In this document: positions 44,601-53,192 of the stretch, piece after piece
How the letters are laid out: every line of letters begins with the position of its first letter
Numbering within the stretch: position 1 is the stretch's first letter
Assembly (NCBI RefSeq): GCF_026241155.1
Contig: NZ_JAPFGP010000009.1
Location: 124,001 to 188,000 of the forward strand
DNA length: 64,000 nucleotides
Direction: 5' to 3'
From: Paucibacter sp. PLA-PC-4
Lineage (GTDB): Bacteria; Pseudomonadota; Gammaproteobacteria; Burkholderiales; Burkholderiaceae_C
Notes under the pieces: generated by a model
What the model saw: only the letters and a program-made list of their open reading frames with translations
What the model was told of the DNA's origin: nothing
The model's database searches: none
Translations under genes and position numbers: made by a program

Positions 44601-47600
44601 GCCGAGCAGGCCTATCTAGGCGGCGTCGCTCGCGACACCTGGCGCTTCTTCGAGCGCTGCGTCAGCCCGGAGGACCTACACCTGCCGCCCGACAATTTGC
44701 AGACCCTGCCACATGAGATGCTGGCCCATCGCAGCTCGCCGACCAATTTCGGGCTCTACTTGCTGAGCGTCGTCTGCGCGCGCCAGTTCGGCTGGATCGG
44801 CACCGAGGAGCTGCTCAAGCGGCTCGAAGCCACCCTGGCCAGCATGGCCGGCCTGCAGCGCTACCGCGGCCATTTCCTGAACTGGTATGACACACAGACC
44901 CGGGCGCCGCTGCTGCCGATGTATGTATCTAGCGTCGACAGCGGCAACCTTTGCGGCCATCTGCTGGCGGTTGCCCAGGCCTGCCTGGAGCTCGCCCAGA
45001 CCCCCTATGACGAGGGACCCGCCCGCCGCGCGCTCGCCGCCTCGCGGCAGCGGCTGCGCGCCATGCTGCCGGCGGATTCGGCACTTCTGGCCGAGACCTG
45101 CAAGGCGGACAGCTTCGCCCAGCTGATACAGGCGGAAAACGCCGCGGAGCCGCTGGCGTGGCTGCTTGCCGACCACCTGGCAACGCTGCGCTCAATGGAG
45201 CTGGACCGCCAGGCGATGCTGCTTTGCGGCGAGGACAGCGGCCACAGCGCCCGGCTGCGGCTGCGCGCGTTGGCGCGCGACTGCGAAGTGCTGGCCTGGG
45301 CGGCCGACTTCAAGTTTCTCTACAGCGACAAACGCCAGCTCTTTCATATCGGCTTTCGCGTCGCCGAACAACAACTCGACGAGGGCTTCTTCGACCTGCT
45401 GGCCTCGGAGTCGCGCCTGACCAGCCTGCTGGCGATCGCCAAGGGCGATGTGCCGGTGCGCCACTGGAGCGCACTGGGCCGGCCCTTCTACGCCCAGGGC
45501 ACGGCGGCGGGCCTGCGCTCGTGGTCGGGCTCGATGTTCGAGTACCTGATGCCGGGCCTGGTGCTGGACGAGCCGCAGGGTAGCGCGCTGCGCGAGGCCT
45601 GCGAGGCCGCGGTGCGCGAGCAGATCGATTTTGGCGAGCAGCACGGCACGCCCTGGGGGGTGTCGGAGTCGGCCTATGCCGGCAGCGACCACACGCTGGC
45701 CTACCAGTACGCGCCGCAGGGCGTGCCGCGGCTGGCGCTGCGCCGCACCCCGCCGGACGAGCTGGTGATCGCGCCGTATGCGACGGCCATGGCAGCCCCG
45801 CTGGCGCCCCAGCGCGCGCTGCAGAACCTGCAGCGGCTGGAGTCGCTGGGCGCGCGCGGCCGCTACGGCTTCATTGAGGCGTTGGACTTCACGCCCTCGC
45901 GCCGCACCGGCGCCGCTGCCTTCATGCCTGTCAGCACCTTTATGTCGCACCATCAGGGCATGAGCATCGTCGCGCTGGCCAATCTGCTGCTGGGCGGCGT
46001 CGCACAGCGCTGGGGCATGGCAGATGCCCATTTGCAGGCGGTGGCCTCGTTGCTGCACGAAAGCGCGCCGCGCGAGGTCTCGCGGCTGGCCGCGCCGGAA
46101 CCGGGCCCGCCGCCGCAGGCCGCCACCGAGCGCAGCGCCGGTCTGCTGCGCGAGGTGGTGCCGGGTATGGCGGCGATCGCACCGACGCATTTGCTGTCGA
46201 ACGGGCGCTACAGCGTCTCGCTGCGCGCCAACGGCGCCGGCAGCAGCCACTGGGGCCGCCAGGGCATCAGCCGCTGGCGCGACGATGCGCTGCGCGATGC
46301 CTATGGCAGCTTCTTCTATGTGCGCCGCCGCCCCGGCGCCGCGCCAGTCTCGCTGAGCCAGCACCCGGCACCTGACCCGGCCGCTCAGTACCAGGCGCTG
46401 TTCCATGCCGACCGGGTCAGCCTGTTGGCCGACTGGCCCGATCTGCAAAGCCAGATCACGGCCTGGGTCAGCCCCGAGGACGACATCGAGTTTCGCCAGG
46501 TCGAGCTGCGCAATACCGGCGACAAGGTGCTGGAGATCGAGCTGATCTCTGGCTTCGAACCGAGCCTGGCCGAGGCGCGCGCCGACGAGGCGCATCCGGC
46601 TTTCGGTAATCTGTTTGTGCGCGCCGAATGGCGGCCGGCGCAGCAAGCGCTGTGCTTTGAGCGCAAACCGCGCCTAGCCACCGAGCGCGGCCTTCATGCC
46701 GCGCATTTCTTGACCCATACCGAGCATGCGCTGCTGGGCATCAGTGGACAAACGGACCGAGCGCTGTGGCTGGGCCGCAACCGCGCGGTCAACCGGCCGC
46801 TAGCCCAGCTGCGGCCGCTGCCGGCCAGCGGCGATACGCTGGCGTTGGAGACGGGACTGGACCCGGTCTGCGTTTTGGGCGTGAGCCTGCGCATCGCGCC
46901 TCATGCCAAGGCGGTGCTGACCTTCGCGACTGCCGCCAGCGACGACGCAGGTGTCCTGCATGCGGTGATCGACAAATACCACCAGCAAAGCCATGTGCAA
47001 CGCGCCTCGCTGATGTCGGCCACCTTGGCCGGAATACGGCTGCGGGCGCTGCGCATCAGCCCCGAGCATTTCGCTGCGGTGCAAAGCCTGAGCACCGCGC
47101 TGCTGCTGAGCCTTACCCGGCCGCTGGCCCTACCCGGTGTGTGTGATCGCCGCCTTTTGTGGCGCTTCGGCATCTCGGGCGACCGGCCGCTGATCCTGGT
47201 GACGGCAGGCGTGATGGCCGGCGTGGGCCTGCTGCGCACCCTGGCCCAGGCGCTGCGGCTGTGGGCCTGGGGCGGCCTGGCCTGTGATTTGGTAGTCGTC
47301 AATGCCGAGCCGGTGTCCTACCAGATGGCTTTACAGCGTGAAATCGCCGCGCTGCGCGAACGCCATGGCAGCGAGGGCAGCCATGCCCATGTGAGCACCA
47401 GCGCCAGCACCGGCTTTCATCAGCTGCGCGCCGAAGAGCTCTCCGCCGACGAGCTCAGCACCCTGCAGCAGCTGGCCCGCGTGCGCCTGCACGCCGATGG
47501 GCGGCCGCTGCTTCACCATCTACAGGCCTGGAGCGCCCAGCATGAGCAGGCGCTGGCGGCCCGCCAGGAGACCTCGGGCTCGGCCCTGGAAGTAGCCAGC

Positions 47601-50051
47601 GGCGGCCCTGCGCAACCAGCGCGAGGCAGCTTCGCCAACGGCGGCGAAGAGTTCCGCTTCGAGGTCGATGCCGCAGTGCGCGCACCGCGGCCCTGGATCA
47701 ATGTGCTGGCCAACCCCGAGTTCGGTTACCAGCTCTCCGAGGGCGGAGGCGGCCACAGCTGGGCGCGCAACAGCCGCATGAACCAGCTCACCGCCTGGTC
47801 CAACGATCCGCTGGCCGACCCACCGTCCGAGTGGTTCTTGTTGCAGGACCTGCGCAGCCTGGAGGTCTGGAGCACAGCACCCGGCGCCTGGGGCGACCAG
47901 GGCGTGGCCTACCGCGTCGCCCATGGCCAGGGATACACCCGCATCAGCCACCGGCGCGGCGATCTGGAGGTGCGAGCGGTCTGGTGTGTCGATCCTAAGC
48001 TGGCCGTCAAACAGCTGCACCTGAGCATCACCAACCGCGGCGCCCAGCGCCAGCAGCTGCGCCTGATCGGCATCGCCGAATGGATGATGGGCGCACAACG
48101 CAGCGACCGAGGCACTGTGCACACCGCACTGCACAGCCAGCGCCTGCCCGACGGCCCGGACGGCGCCTGCAAGCTCAGCGCGCTGCTGGCCACCCAGCCC
48201 GAGCGCTCCGGCGGCCTGGGCGAGGGCACGGCCTTTCTGGCCATCGCCGGCCCGGCCGATACACGACTCGATTGGAGCTGCGACCGGCGCGAGTGCTTCG
48301 ATGCGCGCGGCCGGCTGGTCCTGCCCGATCACTTCGGCCAGCGAAGCGGCGCCGGCCTCGACCCCTGCGCGGCACTGGCCGTCACACTGAACCTTCCGGC
48401 CGGCCAGACTGAGGAGCGGACCTGGCTGCTAGGCTGGGCCGAGAATCCGGACGCCGCACGCCAGCTGGCGGCTGTGGCGGCGGCTGTGCCGCCCCAACAG
48501 CGCCTGGACACGCAGCGGCGCGACTGGGACGCGCTGCTGAGCGCCAGCAGCGTGAAGACCCCAGATCCGCTGTTCGATGCCCTGGTCAATCGCTGGCTGC
48601 TCTACCAGGCCGTCTCTTGCCGGCTGTGGGCCAAAGCGGGCTTCTACCAGGCGGGCGGCGCCACCGGATTTCGCGACCAGTTGCAGGACTCGATGGCGCT
48701 GGCCTGGGCCGCACCGCACCTGCTGCGCGAGCAGATACTGGCCTGCGCAGCGCGCCAGTATCCCGAGGGCGATGTGCAGCACTGGTGGCATGCCCCCGGC
48801 GGCGCCGGCGTTCGCACGCATTTCTCCGATGACCTGTTGTGGCTGCCACATGCGTGCGTCCACTATCTGCGCACCAGCGGCGATGCCGCCCTGCTGGAGC
48901 AGCGCCTGCCCTTCCTGGAGGGGGCGGCCATCCCCGAGGGCGCCGAGGACGCCTACTACACCCCGACCATCAGCAGCCACAAGAGCTCGGTCTACGAGCA
49001 TGCGGCCCTGACGCTGGATCGTAGCCTGCGGGTAGGCGTGCACGGCCTGCCGCTGATGGGCACGGGTGACTGGAACGACGGCATGAACCGGGTCGGCCAT
49101 CAGGGGCGCGGCGAATCGGTCTGGCTGGCCTGGTTTGCCTGCCGCATCGTCAGCGACTTCGCGCCGCTGGCGCGCGAGCGCGGCGACAACGAGCGCGCCG
49201 AGCGCTGGGAGCGCGCCGCCGCCGGCTGGCGCGCCGCGCTGGCAGGCCCGGCGTGGGACGGCCAGTGGTACAAGCGCGCCTTCTTCGACGACGGCCAGCC
49301 GCTCGGCTCGGCAGCCAACAGCGAGGCCCGCATCGATCTGATCGCCCAGGCCTGGGCCGTGCTGTCCGGCGTCGAGGGCGGGCCGGGCCGCGCGCAGCAA
49401 GCCATGGCCTCGGCCCACAGCCTGCTGGTCGACGCCCAGGCCGGGCTGATCCGGCTGCTGGACCCGCCGCTAATCCATGCTGAGCCCAGCGCCGGCTATA
49501 TTCAGGCCTATCCGCCCGGCGTGCGCGAGAACGGCGGCCAGTACTCGCACGCAGGTATTTGGGCGCTGATGGCCCAGGCCCGGCTGAACCGGCCCTCCGA
49601 CCTGCCCTACCAGTACTTCTGCCACTTGAGCCCGGCCCACCGGGCCGCCCATCCGCTGCAGGGCCCAGTCTACGGCCTGGAGCCCTATGTGATGGCAGGC
49701 GACATCTACACACAGCCGCCTTACATCGGGCGCGGTGGCTGGAGCTGGTACACCGGGGCAGCGGCCTGGCTGCACCGCGCGGCGCTGGAAGCTATCTTCG
49801 GGCTGAAGCAGGAGGCCGAAAGCCTGAGCTTCGCGCCCTGCCTGCCGGCGCACTGGCCCGAGGCGGAGTTGACGTTGCGCCGCAATGGACAGCAGATGCG
49901 CTTCATCCTGATGCGCGCCACGCCGCAGCAGGCGCGGGCTGCAGCGGCCTCGGCAGGTGCCACCCTCATTGAAGAGGGCCAGGTCTTGCGTTGGCAAGAC
50001 CTGGCCCTCGAAACCTGCTTCGTCCTGCCGCTGACGACTACCGAGGCTTGA
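41601..50051 (+). CDS. ndvB: Cyclic beta-1,2-glucan synthase (NdvB/ChvB family)
   Basis: A 2816-residue inner-membrane enzyme, the usual length of the family. It makes cyclic periplasmic glucans from UDP-glucose. An N-terminal region of about 410 residues is followed by a helix pair (RLPLYLGTLALGTAALVGAL), the GT84 glycosyltransferase region with TLDTDTGMPPG near 632, two more groups of helices near 820 and 950-990, a glycoamylase-like domain (SGSMFEYLMPG near 1310) and repeated beta domains. The C-terminal GH94 phosphorylase domain has the catalytic Asp in GTGDWNDGMNR near 2487 and sets ring length. The ATG at 41601 is preferred over a longer frame that overlaps the upstream small gene. It ends by overlapping the convergent OmpA gene. 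Confidence 0.95.
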   Translation: MDWAPSELLRLLPVAPAALLAMQDQDSGALQPPIRAELFGPQRFAQHGRSLGDTHQATRGGAGAASFFPRLRSNISVLRQARHYIGAQAASGYDISPAAEWLLDNFHLIEAQIKEIHEGLPSRYFRALPLLIAEPLAGLPRIYGVAWAFVAHTDSAFDAELLQAFLNAYQETRELTLGETWALPTTLRVVLIENLRRLAERVATQKAARELANLFCDRLDGCSLHGLDQLHRSMQRRGVGPVFLAQLALRLQDRSTVDQGHVQGWLLDWLHRALPDPAALQAQLSADQTADNLSVSNAVNSLRAIAAADWPELIAHTSSLMRLMLGAPVFAAEHSQTRDQSLHRIERLAKRSGRSELSVAKTLLDLMQLAPDGSTSAPAAAGYWLQGAGRPTLLRALGLREPGLLAWRTGVRRLRLPLYLGTLALGTAALVGALLPRSVAEPGWLLWLGLVLMLIPASEAVVALLNRMVSESLRPQHLPRLALTEGIPAEHRVMVVIPALLGDLGSIRALAQRLQLHHLANPEAHTQFALLSDWADAEQQQLDGDDDLLTEAAQQLRALNLRHPGAPGAPPRFLLLHRQRRFSASEQRWIGWERKRGKLEQLVEALATGDAAAFMPLGELTQIAADTRYIITLDTDTGMPPGRLRELVGVAAHPHNQPRLDANGQRLLGGYGILQPRVVTPLPAERDMTPYHWLFAGRSGIDPYSAASSEVYQDLFHEGTFTGKGLLHVRAVHALLAGRLPEGQVLSHDLLEGSLARCAAVSDITLIEEAPFHADVAASRVHRWTRGDWQLLPLLLKPGRYRLRAINRWKMFDNLRRSLVAPAALALLLLSLAGLVLSPAAALTLVLAAFTAGPLLGALAGLAPSRDDLALGHFYRQAMLELVRALAGGLWHLSQLAQQALLALDAITRSLYRTLISRRKLLQWTTAAAAQAAAKTGLLESLRQHWRAPLLSLLLLGVLLASGRTPYPALTLALALLWLSAPLLSWWVSRPRRRAATRPAAEQAYLGGVARDTWRFFERCVSPEDLHLPPDNLQTLPHEMLAHRSSPTNFGLYLLSVVCARQFGWIGTEELLKRLEATLASMAGLQRYRGHFLNWYDTQTRAPLLPMYVSSVDSGNLCGHLLAVAQACLELAQTPYDEGPARRALAASRQRLRAMLPADSALLAETCKADSFAQLIQAENAAEPLAWLLADHLATLRSMELDRQAMLLCGEDSGHSARLRLRALARDCEVLAWAADFKFLYSDKRQLFHIGFRVAEQQLDEGFFDLLASESRLTSLLAIAKGDVPVRHWSALGRPFYAQGTAAGLRSWSGSMFEYLMPGLVLDEPQGSALREACEAAVREQIDFGEQHGTPWGVSESAYAGSDHTLAYQYAPQGVPRLALRRTPPDELVIAPYATAMAAPLAPQRALQNLQRLESLGARGRYGFIEALDFTPSRRTGAAAFMPVSTFMSHHQGMSIVALANLLLGGVAQRWGMADAHLQAVASLLHESAPREVSRLAAPEPGPPPQAATERSAGLLREVVPGMAAIAPTHLLSNGRYSVSLRANGAGSSHWGRQGISRWRDDALRDAYGSFFYVRRRPGAAPVSLSQHPAPDPAAQYQALFHADRVSLLADWPDLQSQITAWVSPEDDIEFRQVELRNTGDKVLEIELISGFEPSLAEARADEAHPAFGNLFVRAEWRPAQQALCFERKPRLATERGLHAAHFLTHTEHALLGISGQTDRALWLGRNRAVNRPLAQLRPLPASGDTLALETGLDPVCVLGVSLRIAPHAKAVLTFATAASDDAGVLHAVIDKYHQQSHVQRASLMSATLAGIRLRALRISPEHFAAVQSLSTALLLSLTRPLALPGVCDRRLLWRFGISGDRPLILVTAGVMAGVGLLRTLAQALRLWAWGGLACDLVVVNAEPVSYQMALQREIAALRERHGSEGSHAHVSTSASTGFHQLRAEELSADELSTLQQLARVRLHADGRPLLHHLQAWSAQHEQALAARQETSGSALEVASGGPAQPARGSFANGGEEFRFEVDAAVRAPRPWINVLANPEFGYQLSEGGGGHSWARNSRMNQLTAWSNDPLADPPSEWFLLQDLRSLEVWSTAPGAWGDQGVAYRVAHGQGYTRISHRRGDLEVRAVWCVDPKLAVKQLHLSITNRGAQRQQLRLIGIAEWMMGAQRSDRGTVHTALHSQRLPDGPDGACKLSALLATQPERSGGLGEGTAFLAIAGPADTRLDWSCDRRECFDARGRLVLPDHFGQRSGAGLDPCAALAVTLNLPAGQTEERTWLLGWAENPDAARQLAAVAAAVPPQQRLDTQRRDWDALLSASSVKTPDPLFDALVNRWLLYQAVSCRLWAKAGFYQAGGATGFRDQLQDSMALAWAAPHLLREQILACAARQYPEGDVQHWWHAPGGAGVRTHFSDDLLWLPHACVHYLRTSGDAALLEQRLPFLEGAAIPEGAEDAYYTPTISSHKSSVYEHAALTLDRSLRVGVHGLPLMGTGDWNDGMNRVGHQGRGESVWLAWFACRIVSDFAPLARERGDNERAERWERAAAGWRAALAGPAWDGQWYKRAFFDDGQPLGSAANSEARIDLIAQAWAVLSGVEGGPGRAQQAMASAHSLLVDAQAGLIRLLDPPLIHAEPSAGYIQAYPPGVRENGGQYSHAGIWALMAQARLNRPSDLPYQYFCHLSPAHRAAHPLQGPVYGLEPYVMAGDIYTQPPYIGRGGWSWYTGAAAWLHRAALEAIFGLKQEAESLSFAPCLPAHWPEAELTLRRNGQQMRFILMRATPQQARAAAASAGATLIEEGQVLRWQDLALETCFVLPLTTTEA

Positions 50052-50937
50052 TCGCGCCCGCCTCGTCCGACAGCAGGATCTCGACGCGGCGGTTCAGCTG
50101 GCGGCCGTCGGCGCTGTCATTGCTGGCAACCGGATAAGCCTCTCCATAGCCCTGCGATCGGATGCGCTCGCGGCCAACGCCCTGATCGACCAAGGCCATG
50201 CGCACCGCGTCGGCGCGTCGCCCGGATAGGCCCTGGTTGGCGCTGTCGCTGCCGACGCTGTCTGTATAGCCCTCCACCATCGCGGTGCGCTGCGGATACT
50301 GCTTCAGGAAGCCGACCAGCTTCTCGACATTGCGCATGCCGCCGGGCTTGAGCTCGGCGCGGTTGGTGTCGAACAGCACGTCGCCTATCGTGATGACCAG
50401 GCCGCGCTCGGTCTGCAGCGCGTTCATCTCTTTGAGCTGGGCCTCCAGCTGCGCATTGACGGCGCGGGCATCCCTGGTCTGCTGCTGGGCCATCGCTGCC
50501 TGGCGCTGGGCGGCATCGGCCTGCTGCATCGCCGCGTTGGCGTTGCGCTGGGCGCTGTCGGCCTCGCTGGTGCGCGCGGCCAGACGGGAGCGGTCGCGCT
50601 CGGCCGTAGCCAGGCCCAAGGCCTGCTCGGCCACCTTCTGACTGGCGGTCTCCTGCGCGATCGCGATACGCTGCTTGGCCAGGTAGGACCAATGATCCAC
50701 CTCGCTGGGCTTGTCCTTGCGGGTCCATGCGTCGCTTGCCTTGTGCAGTGCGTCGCTGGCCTGGCGCATCTCGACGCCGGCCAGCTCGTTGATCTGCGGG
50801 GCCTGCTGCGCCGCACGGTAGTCTCGGCGCGCTTCCTCAAGTCGGGCATTGTCGGCCGGCAGACTGCTGCAGCCCATCAGCACGCTCAGGGCCGCGAGGC
50901 TAAGCAGGGACAGGGTGTGATGGCGGGGAGTTTTCAT
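50038..50937 (-). CDS. OmpA-family peptidoglycan-binding lipoprotein
   Basis: A 299-residue lipoprotein (lipobox SVLMGC, Cys23). Residues 30-170 form an Ala/Gln-rich coiled coil; the C-terminal 110 residues are an OmpA domain (DVLFDTNRAELKPGG, then LSGRRADAVRMAL and NDSADGRQLNRRVEILL) that binds peptidoglycan. The ATG overlaps the stop of the DUF4398 gene (ATGA). The pair DUF4398-OmpA is common in Burkholderiales and Pseudomonas. It likely links outer membrane and cell wall. It converges with the glucan synthase gene. Confidence 0.93.
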   Translation of the reverse strand: MKTPRHHTLSLLSLAALSVLMGCSSLPADNARLEEARRDYRAAQQAPQINELAGVEMRQASDALHKASDAWTRKDKPSEVDHWSYLAKQRIAIAQETASQKVAEQALGLATAERDRSRLAARTSEADSAQRNANAAMQQADAAQRQAAMAQQQTRDARAVNAQLEAQLKEMNALQTERGLVITIGDVLFDTNRAELKPGGMRNVEKLVGFLKQYPQRTAMVEGYTDSVGSDSANQGLSGRRADAVRMALVDQGVGRERIRSQGYGEAYPVASNDSADGRQLNRRVEILLSDEAGAIKPR

Positions 50938-51344
50938 GACGGGGTCCTCGGGGTCGTTGGTGCAGGCAGCACGGCAGGTGTCTTGCGGCCCATTTCTTCG
51001 CGCAACACCCGGTTGCTTTCCAGCAGCTCATCAGCGGTCTTGCGGGCCTTGGCGGCGCGACTCTTGGCCTCGGCAAGGCGGGCGTCAAGCTCGGACTGCT
51101 GGGCCATCTGAAGCGCCTGCTCGTGATCTTTGGCGGCCAGCGCGGCCTGGGCGCGCTCCAGCTTGGCGCGTGCCATGCGCAACTCCGCCGGGGCCAGCTC
51201 GGCAGCCCCGGCACCGTCGGCGCGGGTCAGTGCGGCGCCAGACAGCGCCAGTTCGGCGCTGGGAGCAGGCGTGCTGGCGCAGGCCGCCAGTGCCAATAGC
51301 GCCAGCGCGCCGGGTACGGCCCTGAGGCCAAGTGAGCGTTTCAT
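50934..51344 (-). CDS. DUF4398 family lipoprotein
   Basis: A 136-residue lipoprotein (LALLALAAC, Cys22) with a helical DUF4398 domain (LAPAELRMARAKLERAQAAL). Its long charged helix resembles the coiled coil of the next gene's product, so the two may pair. AAGGA lies 7 bases before the ATG. A perfect Crp-type palindrome lies about 95 bases upstream. Confidence 0.9.
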   Translation of the reverse strand: MKRSLGLRAVPGALALLALAACASTPAPSAELALSGAALTRADGAGAAELAPAELRMARAKLERAQAALAAKDHEQALQMAQQSELDARLAEAKSRAAKARKTADELLESNRVLREEMGRKTPAVLPAPTTPRTPS

Positions 51345-51432
51345 CGCAATTCCTTTCGGTGAAGGCGGCGCGCCGGCAGCGGGGCCGGGCGTCTGTGAAC
51401 GATCAGGCTGGGCGCTTTCGCAAGCAGGGTCC

Positions 51433-51446
51433 GTGCGTTGACGCAC
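51433..51446. promoter_or_regulatory. Crp-type palindrome GTGCG-TTGA-CGCAC
   Basis: A perfect 5-4-5 inverted repeat centred about 95 bases upstream of the DUF4398-OmpA operon and about 170 bases from the plus-strand aldo/keto reductase. It is followed by ATAGCGCGC, as at the 41072 site. A second small inverted repeat, GCTGT-CCT-ACAGC, lies at 51465-51477. Confidence 0.65.
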
Positions 51447-51609
51447 ATAGCGCGCAGTCGCGGTGCTGTCCTACAGCAGCCCGGCCTCCCGGCCTGGTTG
51501 GCGACGGCGAAAAGCCGTCAATCGGGGACCCCGGCGTAGCGGCCATGGCTTAGAGTGCAAGCGCGGCACTGCGGTGCCGCCGATCAGTAGCGATCTACCG
51601 GAGGCGATC

Positions 51610-52545
51610 ATGACGATGAAGCCCGTCCATCCCGCCCGGCGCCAGCTCTTGCGCCGGCTGGCCCTGTTCGCGCCCTCGCTGGCCCTGCCTTCGCTCCCCC
51701 AGGCCAGCACGGCACCGACGCTCAAACCCATCCCATCCACTGGCGAGACCGTCCCGGTGCTGGGCCTGGGCAGCTGGATCACATTCAACGTCGGTGATGA
51801 TGCGCAGGCACGTGCCGGCTGCACGGCGGTAATGCGCGCCTTTTTCGCGGCCGGCGGGCGGCTGATCGATTCCTCTCCGATGTACGGCTCCTCGCAGCCG
51901 GTGATCGGCCAGGGGTTGGTGGCGCTGGGCCCGGCCGCCGCCTCGGTGTTTGCAGCCGACAAGGTCTGGATCGGCGCCGGCGCGCGCGGGCCGGCCCAGA
52001 TCGAGGCCTCGCGCCGGCATTGGGGCGTGCCCCGCTTCGACCTGCTGCAGGTGCACAACCTGCTGGCCTGGGAAGCCCATTTGCCTCAGTTGCAGACCCT
52101 GAAGGCGAGCGGGCTGCTGCGCTATGTGGGCATCAGCACCTCAGAGGGCCGGCGCCATGCCGAGCTGGAGCGCATCATGCGCAGCCAGCCACTGGATTTC
52201 ATTCAACTCAGCTACAACCCGCTGGACCGCGAGGCCGAGGCGCGGCTGCTGCCACTGGCCCAGGAGCGTGGCATCGCGGTGATCGCCAACCGGCCGTTCC
52301 GCCAGGGCGAGCTGCTGCAGGCCCTGGCGGCTGAACGCCTGCCCGCTTGGGCCGGCGCCGAGCTGGGCTGCAGCAGCTGGGCCGCGCTGGTGCTCAAGTT
52401 CATCGTCTCGCATCCGGCCATCACCTGCGCGATTCCGGCCACCAGCCAGGTCGAGCACCTGCGCCAGAACATGGCCGCCGCCAACGGACCTATGCCCGAT
52501 GCGGCTCAGCGCCGGCGCATCGCCGAGTTGATCGCGGCGCTCTGA
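51610..52545 (+). CDS. Exported aldo/keto reductase
   Basis: A 311-residue AKR. The N terminus (PARRQLLRRLALFAPSLALP) has twin arginines and a hydrophobic stretch, suggesting Tat export, unusual for AKRs. The TIM-barrel tetrad is visible: Asp and Tyr in RLIDSSPMYGSSQ, Lys in AADKVWIGAG and His in LLQVHNLLAW. It should reduce carbonyls with NADPH; how cofactor would reach an exported enzyme is open. GGAGGCG precedes the ATG at 51610. It is followed after 2 bases by the DUF6064 gene. Confidence 0.9.
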   Translation: MTMKPVHPARRQLLRRLALFAPSLALPSLPQASTAPTLKPIPSTGETVPVLGLGSWITFNVGDDAQARAGCTAVMRAFFAAGGRLIDSSPMYGSSQPVIGQGLVALGPAAASVFAADKVWIGAGARGPAQIEASRRHWGVPRFDLLQVHNLLAWEAHLPQLQTLKASGLLRYVGISTSEGRRHAELERIMRSQPLDFIQLSYNPLDREAEARLLPLAQERGIAVIANRPFRQGELLQALAAERLPAWAGAELGCSSWAALVLKFIVSHPAITCAIPATSQVEHLRQNMAAANGPMPDAAQRRRIAELIAAL

Positions 52546-52547
52546 GC

Positions 52548-53192
52548 ATGGCCGAGTGGTGGGCCGTATGGTCGAGCTATCAGCTGTCGGATTTGCTGAT
52601 GTTCTCCCCGGCCGCCTATGCCCGTCTGTTCGAGCGCTATAACGCCGACGTTTGGCCCTGGCAGCTGCCGATGCTGGCTGCCGGGCTTGCCTTGATGTGG
52701 AACCCGCCCGCCAGGCCGGCACCTTGGCCCTGGCTCGTGTTGGCTGCCGCCTGGGCCTGGGTAGCCTTGGCCTTGCACTGGCAGCGCTATGCCCAGATCA
52801 ACTGGGCAGCGAGCTGGTTTGCCGCCGCTTTTGCGCTGCAGGCCCTGCTGCTGGTGCTCGCCGCACAGCGGTCCACCGCGCCATCGTCACGGGCCTGGCC
52901 GGGCCTGACACTGCTGGCCTGGGCCCTGTTCGGTCACCCGCTGCTGGCGCTGGCCTGCGGACGCAGTTGGCGGGGCATCGAGCTGTTCGGCATCGCTGCA
53001 GACCCCACGGTGCTGGCCAGCTTGGGCCTGCTGCTCTTACGCCCCGGCGTCTGGTGGCTGTGGCCGATCCCGCTGCTGTGGTGCGCGATCAGCGGCGCAA
53101 CGCTATGGACCTTGAAAGCACCCGAGGCTCTGGTGCTGCCGGCTGCGGCGCTACTGAGCCTTGCCTTACGGCTGAGGCTCGGCCGGGTCTAG
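52548..53192 (+). CDS. DUF6064 family membrane protein
   Basis: A 214-residue protein with about six helices and the N-terminal LSDLLMFSPAAYARLFERYN, followed by VWPWQLPML, typical of DUF6064. Function unknown. The ATG lies 2 bases after the aldo/keto reductase stop, so they are co-transcribed. Its stop overlaps the convergent MocR gene by 4 bases. Confidence 0.85.
   Translation: MAEWWAVWSSYQLSDLLMFSPAAYARLFERYNADVWPWQLPMLAAGLALMWNPPARPAPWPWLVLAAAWAWVALALHWQRYAQINWAASWFAAAFALQALLLVLAAQRSTAPSSRAWPGLTLLAWALFGHPLLALACGRSWRGIELFGIAADPTVLASLGLLLLRPGVWWLWPIPLLWCAISGATLWTLKAPEALVLPAAALLSLALRLRLGRV

Noticed and set aside
45192-46646. 484-codon frame opposite the glucan synthase gene
   Set aside because: Shadow of the synthase; translation is Gln/Arg/Ala-rich without motifs.
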